A stretch of 64,000 bases of DNA from positions 23,092,065 to 23,156,064 of the forward strand of contig CM028913.1 in NCBI GenBank assembly GCA_016801845.1. Direction: 5' to 3'. The DNA is from Polydactylus sextarius (taxonomy: Eukaryota; Chordata; Actinopteri; Polynemidae). Made by a program: the position numbers and the translations under genes. Each line of letters opens with the position of its first letter. Positions within the stretch are counted from its first letter, which is position 1. A model generated the notes under the pieces. It was not told where the DNA came from. It searched no databases and saw nothing but the letters and a program-made list of their open reading frames with translations. This document shows positions 1-15,005 of the stretch, piece after piece.

Positions 1-3000
1 TCCATAAAAGACAGTCCATGAACGCCAAGCGATTTTCTCAATTTAGACTTTTATGATCCTTGAAATCAAAAATGTTTCATTTCATGTACAGCAATTAAAT
101 GAGAAAATTTAAAGGCTTGTTTTTTTTTTGTTTTTTTTTTTTGTTGGAAAATATTCTCAACAATGACCTCGATGACTCTCCCGTAACCTACTTCACTCCC
201 CTCTTCCTCTCTCACTCTTCTTGGCTGTCTCTCTCTCTCTCTCCTATTCTCAACAACCTGACACGTGGGGAAATGCACCAGTGCAAATTCAGTCCAATAA
301 ACACAGTTGTGCTGAGACCGCATCTATTTCAGACTCTGCTCTTGGAATAGGAAGCAGACCGATGTGGACCCACACACAGCTGTGACAGTACACCGTCTCA
401 TTTCCATACAGGCCACGCTGCGACTGTACTTAATGGAAAAGAGATGGAAAATAGCTTTCTCTCTCTCTCTTTCCCCCCTCTCCTCCATCTCACCCAGTCT
501 TTTCTGTCAAAACACCTGGTTTGTGCACTAGCGGGAGCCATCGCTGTCTCACTCTAAATCCTTCTTCTTGTTTGTTTTACACGTTCTGCCAACGCAAACT
601 GTGTTTCCTCGGGTCTCCTCTGTGAAGACGAGGAGGACCTTTGGCACCTGGTGGCTCAGGTTAACCTGACATCCAGTCTAATAAGAGCAACCGCCTGTCA
701 TGAACCTGAGTAATTACTTCCACCAGACAGATTCACGTTTAAAAACATATCTGACAGAGAGGAGAGAAGAACCCGATCTTTAATATTTACAAAGCACCAC
801 TGTCCCTGTACGTCGTGACAACGCTCTTTTACCTCTTTAGGTTAAATAAACCTTTTAAAAAGCCATTGGACATTTAAAACAGCTAAAAACAGAGCTGTTT
901 TTTCTTTCTGAAATCTTAAAAAAAAGGAGGGGGAACAAGCACCATTGGCTGCATTTAAAAGCATATGGAAGCTTACTTATCTGGCTACTCAACAAAATAA
1001 AAACCTGGACTGAAAACAGCACCTGTCTCTAAAGTTTTCCAGAATTAAAGAATGTATGAGGAGGGGGAAAAAAAAACACAGGCGCTAAATGAAGCAGAGG
1101 ACCATATGAGAACGGACAATCCTGGACAGGAACAACACAAAGGCCGAGCTCTCATTCTCTGCCGTACTGTGCAGTATCTCCAAACACTACTCATATCTTG
1201 GCCGTGAGACGTTTGTGCCATTACATTTAATCCAGATCCGCGATTTGACCCTGGAGAGAGGTCGAGTCGGTGCTGTTACCGACAACCAAACAGGCAAGAC
1301 ACAAAAGAAACTATATGAAAAACATGCTGTAATTAGAGCAGTGTGATGTGTGCTCATGGTACCGACTGGAGACGTGTAATTACAGCCCAGTCCAAAATGC
1401 TAAACAGACATCAAATGCACTAAAACTGGATGTTTCTTATGAATCAGAACCGGTTTCGCCCCAAAATCGCTAATTATCTGTGTTGTTGTTGTTGTTGTTG
1501 TTGTGGAGGTGTTTTGTTTGGTTTGGACTCTTCTTTATTCTGAAGTGTCATTGAAATGAATATAATCCACTTTTGGCAGCGACACTCGCAGGAATCAAAG
1601 ACCTGTTTTGTCCTCTGAGGCCGTATGTGTTTGCCCGACTGGAACAAATTCACAATCGACACTGACTGACTGTTTTCTCTTCAAAATCCTACTCAACAAA
1701 GCCAAATGACTGATGTGTTCACTGTTTTTTTTTTTTTTTTTTTCCCTCGTGAGGGTTTAACACCAATGTGAGTTCCAGCAGATAAGGGTTAAATATTTAT
1801 TTGGCAAGACAAATGAGTACAGTCAACGACAGAATATTGGCAGAATCAATGTTGTTCTTTTTATTTTCTTCTTGTGGCTCCAGATTAAACCTTCCTCTGC
1901 TGGCGGATATCAAACGAGCAACGTTGCTCAATATTGACGAACATTTGAACAGTTATTCCAACCGCCCTGTCGCCACGTTGGGGAGGGTCCTCCTATCATT
2001 AGCCCTGACGTATTAGCACTGGTGTGGATAAATACAGTGATTACTGTACCACCCCAGGCCCGTCTCGGAGAGGAAAGGTAACTACAGCTCTGATCCATCA
2101 AACTCACACACACACTCACTCAGACATTAATCTGTATTATGATGAAAGGAGATACAGAGCGACTCCACAAATTGGAGATAAATTGCAACCTTTAATAGAT
2201 ACGAGTGCCCTCTCTTGTTACCGACGGAAAATCAACAAGCGATGGTCCAGTTTTTCTACAGTCGGCTCCATGTCTACATTTTTCAGCAAAGCGCTGGGCC
2301 TCTTGCTCATCATTCATCTGTCACATCAGAGAGTATATCCACTGCATTTTCCAAAAAAAAAAAAAAAAAAAAAAAGAGCGTCTGTTTAACCACGTGGAGG
2401 AAACTAAAGGCCTTTCTACTGTGCATAATCCTTAATTAGCTAATTTAACCATGTCCTGCGTTGTTGGGTTGAGTTTGCAGTAATGATGATGAAAAGCAGT
2501 TTGGTGTAAATGTTTTTTAAAAGCACGAGTTTCCTTAATTCACTCAGTCACAGAATATTTAAGACAGATTTTCTGCAATTAACAAATCTCATTTCTCTTG
2601 TTTATGAGGGGAAAAACTTAAAAACTGAAAAACCATCTGTGTGCTGCTGCTCTCAGCTACTTTTAAAACATAAGAGAAGGAAAGCTCTGCTGCTTTTTAT
2701 TTATTAAGTTTCTCAGTTTGACAGCTTAACCAAATGACTTCCGAGAATGACTGTTTTGAAAAATATGCATGCTTGGAAAATTAAACGAGACCCATATCTT
2801 CAATACAAAACAAAAACTGCGGGGGGAAAATTACTGCTTCAATGAAAAGTGAGATGAGTGAAGGTGTGCTTTACCAAGAGAGAGAGAGACATACCTAGCT
2901 TTCAGCAAACATGCCCTAGCAGTATAAATCACACTAAGAGATTTTTGAAAACCACCATTAGGAGCCAGTCATGCATCCCTGTAGCATGACAGTGTCAAGG

Positions 3001-6000
3001 TGGAGACGGGCTGAGCTGGCACACCTCGAACACCCTCAATTTCTTTCTGGGATAAAAAGGCGTTCTGGACCAAAGCACTACAGAGGATCAGACGTCTTTT
3101 TTGGCAAGAAAGAATGTAAAGTGTTTTTTTTACCTTATTTAGCCAAAGTCAGCCATCGTATCGCAAAGCAGTGGGAAAAAAAAAAAAAAAAAGAGCAGAG
3201 ATAGAGGAGGAGTGATAAGATTATGATCATGAGCTATAAAAAACGATGTCAACAAACTATACCTTGAAGTAGTGAGAAGATATTTGTGGTATGAGGATGA
3301 CATGAGGTGTGCAACAGCCCAACACTCACGTTATTTAGGGAGGAACCACACAGAGACGATATATGGCACCTCTTCTTACTCCAGTAAGTGGGAGCGTTAT
3401 TTAAAGACTAAATCCAGATTAATTTAATCTACTACTGAGCGTATGAATCCGACACTGTCAAACATGACAAGACACAGAGCGAGAGGTTTAACTTCCCCAC
3501 CTCATGATGCATTAGATTTCAACACTTATTTCTATAAACAACCTCGCTCACGCTACCGACACCGTCTGATATACGACTTTTATTCCATTATTAATGTGCT
3601 TTGACTGGGTGACTTTAAGTCTACATTATCTTTCAAACCCATTAGTTGTGCGGGTGTGTGTGCGTTTTTCATGTGAAGACTGGGTGTTTGCGTGTGTGTG
3701 TGTGACCCCAACGAGGACGACAGAGATAAGAGATTCCTGGCAATCTTTAAAAGGAAAAGTACTGACACATGGGACTAAGAACTAAAAACATGTTACAGTG
3801 AATAAAATGAAAGAGAACGTGATAAACAAGAGAAGAGATGGTTGATGATGAGATGTCTTTACCTTGTTGACCTCTAGAGGTCTCTGTTTGGTATTTCTTT
3901 TCTTTTTTTGTGCCGTGCATGAGTTAACAGGTTTAACTATTACAACAAAGACAGGAGGCCAGTGTAATAAAGCCAGAGGAAAAAAAAATAAAAAGAAAGA
4001 GGGACCTTGCTCTCTGCACAGCGGGGGGGGTGGGTTCGCTTCACGCATGGCTGCATCTACGTCTGTGACGACATGCACTGAAAAGGAAAAGCTCCTGCAT
4101 AATTTTGGTCAATGAGACGACAGAGATGCTAAAATTGGCTTATTACAGATTCAGTGCATATTTATGTTGGTAGAAAAAATGAACACAAAAAAAAAAAAAA
4201 AACTAGACTATGCAAATGTTTATTTCTGCATTTTTAATGTGCATCTGACCTTTATTTGAGATCCTAGGCAACCGTTGTGTTTTCCCCCTGTTGTGCATAT
4301 AGAGATGATTATTCCCAGAACAAATTCGCTGCTCGACAAAAACTAACTTGGCTCAAAGAACGAGACAAAAAGCTGCTCGGTTTCGACTCTTAACACGCTG
4401 CATGACCACACATACGTTCAGCTGTGAGCCGACTGCAGGGTGTAGCCATGATGGGAGTTTCAAAAACTGAAAATTTCATAGTTGGACCAGAACGGTTTCT
4501 TTGCCCCACCGGGCTTGTTGTGCAGAGACTACAATGGATTGTAAAAGTTACATCATCAAGTCACATCATTTGTCTTTCATTGTGATTTACTTGTATAAAT
4601 CATCCAGATTTAAAAGCCAATTCATGAAAATAATATTTATGACTTCACACGACCCATGACCCCCTCCCTCGATTTAAAAAAAAAAAAAAAAAAAGCAAAA
4701 ATGTACTGGTTTTGTTGGGGGTTAAGGGTTGAAGGGGAGGAGGTTTCTGGGTCTGCGTGAGTCAAGATTTCAACAGGCAACGTCCCTGCACGATCGCACC
4801 GTAACAAGTTCAGACACCTTATCCTAACACTCGTGTGCCAGACTCAGGCCGTTTGATGTTTTTACATTAAGCAACTCCATTCCTCTGGTGCACAATCCCC
4901 CTCCTCCACCTTCTCCTCCACCCCCCCCGTCTACCTCCACCCCTGTCTTGACCCTGTGCCAGTTTCGCCAAAATCTTTTCAAGCACACCTGGTAGTGGTT
5001 AGACTCAATCACAGCACAAAGCTGCTGATCGCTGCTGCTGCTGCTGCAGGAGACAGGAGGGACTTGACAGAAAGGGTGCGCTCATTAACACATCTATGCT
5101 GTGTGTATACTGTATTTCATAGAGGAGCTAGATGGATTTAAGTGGTTGTACTTAAACCATCACGTTCTTTAATACAAAAAACGTTTTATGCAAATACTTT
5201 GTTTATCTGTGGTTCAGTCAGACCAAAGATAAACTGCAGAGGAGTACTGGAAACCCAAAAATGTCTCTAAATCTGAACTGAGCGCAGGCCTATTATTTTT
5301 TATTTTTACAAGTCCTCCGTGAGAAATAATAGTCCTGAAAATAGGTTTGACCCACATTCGGAGGGTAGAGTTTTGTGACGACGACGAACAGGAGTCATTA
5401 CAGAGCGAGATCCTCGTAAAAATCGGCCCCGCCTGTGAACAGGTGTTGAGGAGTTTCAGCGCTTTATAAAAAGGTGGAGTTGGGGGATTTGTAGTGTCAC
5501 ATTCACTAGCTGCTGTATTAAAGGTTTAATGAATGGTGCGATTTCACTGGTTTGGATCGGATTACACACTTGAGGAGTTTCCGAATGAGTCGTACGACAG
5601 ATTCCAGGAAACTCCCTCGGTATGAAAGACGACTATCAGCAGGTACAATAGATACTGGAATGAAAACAACGTCAGGATCCCAGTGTTTAATCTGTACAAA
5701 TGCGTTCCTGTCCTCTAAAAAAGTTCCTTGCCGTTCTCACAGGCTGCAGTGGGTGTCTGACTGGACTACGCTTGGCTCTGATCTGGTTCAGATAAATGTG
5801 GAACTTTGGAAATGTTGGACGAAGCCAGCTGGATTCCATAAAGGCCTCAAAGCGGCCTTTGCACTCGCTGTAAAAGCCACGGGATTTAACCAGCGGACAA
5901 CGTAACCTCTATATATTCTAAATATTACATGATTAGAAAGAGGGGGAGGTTAGATAAGCAGAGCAGAATATACCACACAATTACAGACTTACAAACACAA

Positions 6001-7579
6001 GCTGTGTTTGGACTGAGAACAATGGCGGCTTGTGAATGAATGCTATGATTTGCATACTATTGAAGTATGAAGAGGAAGAAAGAACACATTTTGCTCAATG
6101 ACTAAAACAAACATTGAAACATTCCTAATGGCATCCAGAGGGGGAAGCAGACATGTTTGTTTACAGTGTCAGGGTAATGGTTGTACAATTTCATTTGGTT
6201 TCCTTCAAGTGGACTGTTGTTGATATGTTTGATCGTTGGATTTAAAAAATTTTCCATGTTTGGACAGAGGTAACTTCATGTAACTTCTGGACAACGGAAG
6301 TTGTAGATGAGCTAATTTTAAAGTAAAAGAATCAAAAATAATCCGAACTTTTCCTCTCTCTGTTCCTGCTTTGTGTCCGGTTGCATTGTTGGTCGTCAGT
6401 CATCACTGCTCTGGTGTTTGTCCTACACTTCCAAAGAATCATTTAGTGTTTAAACAGTGTCGGCACGCACGGCTGCATCATCGCTGTTTAGACTTCTGCA
6501 GAATGCTCCTGGTCTTTCCTTTGTCTGTTGGTTATTAACTATCCACTATTTTTTTCTGTTTATTCAACACAAAGTGCTTTTGCTGATGACAGCGTCGTAC
6601 ACATCACGGACTCCTGTGCGTCACAGACCGTCTCAACGGTCGACATCTGTGTTAACTGCTCTGAGGCTGCACAGTGATGTTTTCATCACCATAATATGAT
6701 CATAATGATGACCTTATCATGCTGATATTTGGAAAGCACAGTGTTTATCATTTATCAGTGTAAAGGGTTGACACAATGGCTGCATATAAATATAGAGGAC
6801 ATGTTTCCACTTCCCTGTACTTCACTGAACAAAAATAATAAATAATCAGTCAAAACCTTATCTTATCAGGAAAAAACGACACTTTATTACTGTTTTAATT
6901 TGGTCCAGGCCAGGATTTATGACCTATACCAAAGAATTGCCCTGATTTGGTGGTAATGATGAATTTCTCAAAGATAATGTGAATCATCTGGGGAGAGAAA
7001 TAAATATCTGAACCGAATTGCAAGGCGGTCTATTCAGTCAAGGCGGACATTTTTTTTTAACCCAAAACCACAATATATATCAGGCTCTTGGTGGTACAAC
7101 AAGAAAAGACATGTAATCACCCAAATCATCAGAATTCATCCTCTGGGTTTGGTCAATATTTGAACCAAATTTCATGACTAATAACTGATGGTTCACAGCG
7201 GATTCAGTCACCAAGACTCAGAGCTGTGTCCCAACCGAACGCTGCCAACTCAACAACGAATCTGTTAAAAATGTTCTGTTACAGAATTTTACTTTAACAC
7301 ACATGAGCTATGAATCATAATCATCCAGTGATTAACAACTAACTGTTGTTTGAAACCCTCATAAAAGTCAATACTCTGAACCACAAACCACTGCTTACTG
7401 CACTGTTACAGTGGTGCAATCAGACAGACCTCCACTGGAACATATTATTATAAAAAACAAAACAAAAACAAAAACTGAATATTTAAGTCAAAATTATCTT
7501 CTCAACTTTAACTGAGTGTGTCACCAACATATTAACAATTAACAACTTCAACATCTGGTACCAATCTCAATAAGCTCAA

Positions 7580-7582
<3 letters not shown>

Positions 7583-7616
<34 letters not shown>
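7583..7616. repeat. AT dinucleotide microsatellite
   Basis: Seventeen perfect AT units. Confidence 0.95.
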
Positions 7617-7619
<3 letters not shown>

Positions 7620-10600
7620 ACGAGAAAAGTTTGCAGTGTTTTCCCAGTGGAGCAGGTCCATGCCACTGGTTTTTTCTGCCTTCAAATAGTGACCTTTGAC
7701 CCCCTGATATTGAACCCTGAACAGCTCCTCGAGGCCGCCTGCCTCATCAAGGACTAATTGTCTCCCTTAAGAAAATACAGTACGTTTGAGGATCCACAGG
7801 GGGGAAACCCCATCTCTCCTCCTCTAAACTAAGTGCAACAGTAAGTCATTTGTTACTAATCATGTCAGCACGATCTCGCTCTCCCACACAACTTATTTAT
7901 GACACTGAAAAGGATCGATTGAAAGAGCTATGATTGATATAGTTTTCTCCGCCGGCTGTCAGAAATGCAGCTCTGCAGTTTTACTTTTTGATTTGATGCA
8001 TCTAATAGAAGCAGAATGTGAAACATAAGTGCAACGTCACGTCACTCAGCTGCACTCGCAGATTTAGAAACAATTCAGGTGTTAAGAATAGCCGTATTTA
8101 CAAAGGTCACAGACCGGAGAAACTGGAGAAGGGTCGTGGGCATTCCTCAGACTGCTGCCGTTTAAGTTTGACAGACTTTTTCTGGAAGGCGAGCTTGCAT
8201 GTGTCTCTGTTTTCCACATAGTCTGGATACATTCAACAAGCATGTTATAGCCCATGTGCTTTATCAAAACTTTATTTCTAACATAGTGAGCGTTGGATAC
8301 CCCGTCATTTCTCCATGTTTAACCCTTGACCTGGATAATTTGACGTTTGTTTTTTTTCAGCCTTTTATCCCGATGTTAACACAACTACTTGAAAGCCGCA
8401 AAATGTCTCTACATCTTTGACTTTTCACTGAAACAAGCGTTCACATAAATATAAAGAAAATTTTCTCCCCTGCTGCCCATGTCAAAATGTGTATAACTGC
8501 AGCGGAGTGAACACTTTGTGTTTGCATTGCGGGAGAGCAAGTCTGTACTTAGCATGTTGTTTTTAGCTAGTCTTAATGTCTTCCATGTCTGGGCCCATTT
8601 GTCTCTGGGCTGACTGGGCCACATCAGTGGGGGAACGAGAGAGAGAAAAGTGAAGTCTGCATGTGTGTGATGTATGTGACAGCTGCAGGCCTGGTTCACA
8701 GGGCCGCTGTGGCCCGCTCTGTCACACCAGCCAACAAACCCGCAACTGTAATTAGCAGATTTATGGTGAGATTTTTTGTTTTAACTGGTCTGGGTTTGCG
8801 CTTTAGTCTTGTCTATGTATTTAGTAAAGATAAATATGAATTGCATACGTAAGTAGCATTTTTTCCGTAGCAAATCGCAGACGATCATTAGGCGGCCATG
8901 TGTGCCGTGGTTTGGTATTATCCTGTTCTGTTTGTGGGGAAGAAGAAAAAAAAATCATAACATCGCTATTTGTGTAGAGGAAGATGGAAAAGAGATAACT
9001 CTGAGGGTAATGAGATGTGTTTGGGAGCGGTGGTGACACAGAAAGCTGGAAATGCTCAGTGGAGTTTGAGGTGATTCATATCAGTCTGTTTGACAGCGAG
9101 TTCAAACCGAATCCTTCAGTGTTTATTCAAACTGCCAAGCAGAGAGCTGGTACAGGTGAATATCTGATCCCTGGACCTTCAACTCTTTATCTGCCCGCTC
9201 CGTTCTGCTCTTGTTTACTGTTGAAGGACACGTTTCACTGAAAATATAGATTCTGCTCTTTTGGTGTAGCTATAATGTAGATTTACTGGATTTAATAAAA
9301 TATTTTTTTTTTAAAAAATCCTTTTGTGAAAGGCCACAGGGAGACTGGAGCAGGTTTGTAGAACAAGTCCAGGACTCAGACTTGAGTCCGACTTATGCCT
9401 GAAGTTTACGGACTTGAACTTGGACTCGTGCATTGAGGAAGACTGACAAAATCATTTCTGTGCATGTGCAGTAATTTCAGGAATGTACTATAGAGTTATG
9501 TTTGTGACATTTATGTTTAAAACTAGTGGATGTTGATGTGAAATCTTCATGTGGTCATCGCACATCTCATAATCATATAATATTATATGATATACATTAA
9601 TTAAAGACAAAACTGTAATGTAAAACTGTAAAATAAGTGCCAGCCTTTTCCTAAATCTTCGTTATGTCCTTTATTATTTATAGTTTGGTTTCGAGCATAA
9701 ATTTTCACATTATCAGCTATAAATGTGTTTTATATACTGTGCATGTGTGACAGCTGTGTCATTTGTGGCAGATTTGACTCGGACTTGAGGTTTAGTGACT
9801 CTGCAACAACACTGCATTAAAGTTTAAGTTTCCCAGAATGCAACTGGGTAAGAGGTGAGGAAACACCAGACAGGTTGCTCCTAACACAGCTACAGTCACA
9901 CCTGTGGTTGGTTTAGAGTTTCTGAGCCATTTATCTGCTCCCACATGAAACACAAACACACACAAACTGGGAGAACGAGCAGAAGCTGCAGCGTCATCAT
10001 CCGAGCGGTAACAGTAAATAAAAACGTTGTTTATTCAGAAAGCTATGATGCCGTATAAAGAACTCGTGACTAATAATGCATGTATAACAAGCATATGATC
10101 CGTCTCAGCCTCAGTCAAACTTCATTGTTCTGGAAAACTCAAATCCAATGTAATGCTGCTTTTTTTTTTCTTAAATCCACTACATACTGCAGCAGTCTGG
10201 CAGTTCATTACATGAAAATCACCATCGTGGGTTGTTTGATCAGGTGAACAGTGGATGCGGCCCGACCGCCGCGCCGCCGCGCCGCCTTCCAAAAAAGCCA
10301 CATTCAGTCAATTTGTCCGTCCTGTCACATTGAAGTAAAAGCCAAGTGCTGCAACACACCAGAAAATTGGACAATGACAGGGAAAATATGAAACTAATCG
10401 TTAAAGAACAAAGCTATATATTTGTTTGACAAGCTTATCCTTTGAAAAAAATCAAACAGACATCAAGAGAAAATGACAGCCTCGTGTATTCTTCAGTACA
10501 TGGAAACAGACCAAATATGTCCACCCCAGCAATTTGTGACCACAACAGTATAACAAACAAACAATAAAACGGTTAAAAAAATACAAACATCATATTCATT

Positions 10601-13600
10601 ACATCTAACTGACATGTTCAAAAACCCCAAATAACACCAATAAACTCCCCGGGAGCCGAGCGAGCGGACATGTGAATTCACTTTGTGTCAATACAGTTGT
10701 TAGAGGCAACGTTCGCTGCCAAAACCAGCCCTTTGTACCACACGGATCTTGTCCAGACATGTTTGCCACTTGAAGTGTTCACTAGCAGTTACTTGTTTGC
10801 TTTTCCAATTGTTACCTCCTAACGACACATGATCAGTCACTAATTCAAGTGAATTCAAAGCATTTTAAAGGAGAATTTAATCTGACTTTAAGTAGCAACT
10901 CTGGGTGTGGAGTGTGAGTTTTTGTGTCCCATTATCTCTCCCTCTAGACACCGCTAACTGTTCCAAACAGCTGTAATAGTTCATATGACTGAGGCGAGAT
11001 AAAGGTCTCTTATAACGCTGTGAGCCGTGGGACATAATCATCTGATTCTGCTGACCTATATTTTTCTGTTGTTACATTGTTTTGTCCCTAAAGAGAGAAG
11101 AGAAGAGGAGGAAGAGATGGAGAAGGGGGGTGGAGGGTGGGGGGGGTTTCCGTTTGTTCATTTATTCACATCCACATCTGTCCATCACAAACCAACAGCT
11201 GATGCAACAGCTGGAGTTAAGGTGACATGTTTGTGGTGAACGGGTTCATTAGGGTGTTTAACGCTGACAACATGTTCACTTCTACCTTGTTTGTTTTATT
11301 GTTGTTGTTGTTGTTTTTGTTGTCAGGGCAATGATCTGACAACGAGCAGTTTATGTTAAGATTTTCAAAGTTAACTTGAGGCGTGTACAAGTATCAATTC
11401 ATCCAATAATGTACAATACCAGCACTATATTCAGCCCCTCCAGGATTTCGGGGCTTTTTTTAAAATAATTTTGCAGCAGCTTTTTCTGAAAGCTGTGTTG
11501 TTTTTAGGTATTTTGTTGCAATGAAGTTGTGTGAGCAAGTCAAAGTTAAGATTTTTTTATTGGAAGGTAAATGTGAGACTTTTATAATCTTGCATGTTTC
11601 CTGCGATCAAAAGAAACGAGGAAGTGAGTTCACTGACGTATGGATCAACAACTCAAGGGAAACGATGTTGATGATTGGTCAAAAACTGCAAGTTTGCACA
11701 GAATTTGCAGGGATTAGTTGAATTTAGGTTAACAGTCACAACATCAACATCAAACTGAGGGTCTACCTACAGAGCAACCATGCACCACAACGAGAAAAGA
11801 CAATGACAGAATGACAATCACGGTGACAGGCAGGAAAAACCCAAAAGGTCACAACCTTTTGGGTGAAATCACAATTCTCCTGCAGGTTTATCTGAACTCA
11901 TGTGATCACATGATCTATTTTGCGCATGGTGTCACTTCAACTCAAAACTAAAGGCTCAATGCACGAATATCTGCATCCTGTTTTATCTCTATCTGCAGCT
12001 CCTCTGTTCTTGTCTGTTGTCTGTTCTTGTACACTGATGCTAGCTTCAGTTAGCAGGCTAGCAGCTAACAACAGGCTGTGTAGCAGCAACTTATCATTTT
12101 ATTGAGGTGCAGAACTATAAATGACACGGTGCATTGACTCATGTACTTGCCGAGACGTGGTTGAGTATTTTAGGCTGCGTCTGCAACAGAATAACTCCAC
12201 TGAAGTGCAATTATATCAGTCACAAAACCACTAAAATTAAATGTTATGTCAAGAAGAAAGATGTGTTCACGCAGCTTTAGTCAAAGATGAAAATTCAAAT
12301 TTAATTGTTTTTCAATTTTGGCCTAAAATTTGCATTTCCCAACAAAAAAAATGTCCTTAATGTTACAAAGAATATATTTACAGCTGTACTGCCTGTTGAC
12401 AATCAATATATAAACTGTAAGTTTGTGTCCACACACACTGATGTACGACAGGATAAGGTAGAATGATGTGATAAGTCGTCTTCATCTCTTCCTGCCTGTG
12501 GACCATCACATGATGCCAGGCGCTGGGTCCCATGTGAAGCTCCTCATAGTCATATAGAAATATGAAGCGGTTTTACAGGACCAGGTGCACCTTTGATGCA
12601 TTGTTAAGAGATGGCGAAGCCCCTATACACACGGCTAAACAAATTCAAGAATGGTTTGTCAAACTGCAGGATGAATTTCGACACCTTCATGGTCAAATCT
12701 CCTCATACACGCAGCTCTGTACTTGTATTACAGCATTCCTCCGAGAAATGATGCTATTACAGAGACTGAAAATGAACACAGTCCTTCTTTGGTTATTGAT
12801 ATTATTAGTAGATTTCTTTTTGGTTTCTCTCTGTGTAGTATTGATGTAAAAGTAAAAACAATCAAAACACTCCAGTGTGGAGAGAAAACACATTTTCTTC
12901 TTATTGAACATCATACAAACACCATCTGGACAGACTGAGTGAGTTGAACAAATATGTGGAGTAAAATCAGCTGTTCTTACAAAAAGATGGGAAGGGTTAA
13001 AGCAATCAAAGATGTAGCGATTACTTGCATACAGCTGCCATATGTGGACATTATGTAAAATTAAAGACAGATCTCAACTGCTTTTTCCCTGCTCTGCTCT
13101 GCTCTCTCACCCTCCTTTCTTTCTTTTTCTTTCCTTTTTTTTTTTTGGGAGCTTTACTGAGCATGACCGAAATTCCTCGGACATCCTGTAAAGCCATCAA
13201 CCTGATTTCCCCTCATGTCACAATTTAATGGCTGGTGGAGTAGTGCAGCATAACCCCATCCAGGCGTTGAGAAAAACACTACCTCACTCACAGCTTGAAT
13301 GGCAGTGTAAGCAACTTCTTTGCGCTACACCTTGGCAAAAAAAGGTACGAGCGGAGACAGATGCTACGTTACGTAATACAGAGAAAGAAGAAGAAGTGAG
13401 ATTTTTCACTGGAAAGCAGGAATATAAAGTCTTATATTATAGGTCAACAATGTGGAAAACCTAATAAGCAAATTCCATGACATCACACCTCTATACATGG
13501 GGACCAAGGGCAGCTCCGCGACCTATTATTGGTTAAATTACACACTAAACATAGAGCATGTTACTAAACTCATCAGGGGTTGAGAGCTGATACAGCTAAG

Positions 13601-14361
13601 CGCATGCTGCATGTATGCAAGAGGAAAGTGAGACCTGTCTACACCCAGAATATAAGAGGGTTAGATCAAAAAATAAATTAGCACCGTTGCAAACACTTTT
13701 AATGAGTCACCAGCTGAGGAGTTAAAACAGTGGTGGTGGAGGTGGAAGTGTGGGGGGTTTTTTAACACTAAATATAAACACGAGCACATGTAAAACCTTG
13801 AGATATAAATACAGTTTGTTACGTTGGACATATGTAGCACGTGGGACGTGGTGGTGGTGATGAAGTCCGCTGACACGACGGATGACAAAGCCCCTCTGTT
13901 AAAATTCAGGTCGCTCTTTCATTACAGCTCTTTATCAGACTGAGAATATCTGATGTATGTATTATGAGCACACAGCTGATGGGATATTTTAGTCACGCAG
14001 GCGGATCAAGTGACACAGAGGTTGCTCGCTCTGGTGATGATAAGACTAATGGTGACGTGTAAATTTGTGGGTTTTTTTAAAATAAATCCTGTGGGAAAAA
14101 GAGGAAACCTGCTTCATCCAGGATCTAAGCTGCAAATACATTTAGTGATATCATGTAACAATTAGTTGAGCTCCATCTATTTGAGGTTTGGTTCAAACTG
14201 AAACTAATTAGGCCTCATGTAGGGCTCAGTTAACTTTTATATTTGTCTGCCTCGTGTTACTCGTGCGAGTGTGACCACCGAGTTGTTTTTGGAATATTTC
14301 TTCTCCTTTGTTGTTTTGTGTCTGTAAAGTCTAGAAGTTGAATCATAAGTCTGAGTGACAG

Positions 14362-15005
14362 CAGTGTTTTGTATAACAAAGTAATAATACTTCACTACTG
14401 TACTTCAGTATGTTGTGGCAGCATCTGTACTTCACTACATTTCCTAACTTAATTTCATATTTTTACTCTGATACATACATACATCAATGTTCAGTGTTGT
14501 TACAAAAATCAGATAAAAGTAAATGTGGTGTTTTCTCAATCTGTGTATGATTAGTTCATTGATTAATCCATTTCCAAAACAAAAAAAAACAAAAAAAAAG
14601 ACTTTTTTTTGTTTTTAAAACCAAAATGAAAAATGGAAAAACAAAAAACACTCGACATTCAGTTTAATTTGAATGTGATAAGCGTGTGCACACACAATAC
14701 TGACCACACACAGTTCTCCAGCTCCGGTTCACTCCAAGTCGACCTGTGACTGTTTAGATCATCAACACCATGTTTGAGGGTTGATGTAGAAACTTAATGA
14801 TGGAGAAACTTAAAGAAATTTGGGGAAAAAGAAGCTTTTGTACTTTTGTTCAAGCTCAAGACTTAATAATATTCTTCTGTTTTTATTAACATTTACTTGT
14901 ACAGTAAACACTAGACACTCTAAGACTTTTACTTGAGTATGATTCTAGTCGCTGACTAAACTTCTACCAAAGTCAGTTTTTGGTTGAGTATCTGTACGAT
15001 TTTTG
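14362..15005. mobile_element. CAGTG-ended repeat, copy 1
   Basis: Begins CAGTGTTTTGTATAACAAAG and shares with copies at 32.2 and 37.05 kb the blocks AATACTTCACTACTG, CCATGTTTGAGGGTTGATG and ACTTTTACTTGAGTAT. The far end is degenerate near 15.0 kb. Confidence 0.75.

Noticed and set aside
5552..5905. 117-codon plus-strand open frame in the left intron region
   Set aside because: No recognisable domain, no splice context and no similarity seen; treated as chance within intron.
9355..9450. GACTTGA/GACTCG-rich stretch resembling a fish interspersed repeat
   Set aside because: Too degenerate to give ends or a family.
12562..12849. 95-codon plus-strand frame with a hydrophobic end
   Set aside because: No family recognised; the hydrophobic part comes from T-rich sequence and there is no promoter or splice evidence.
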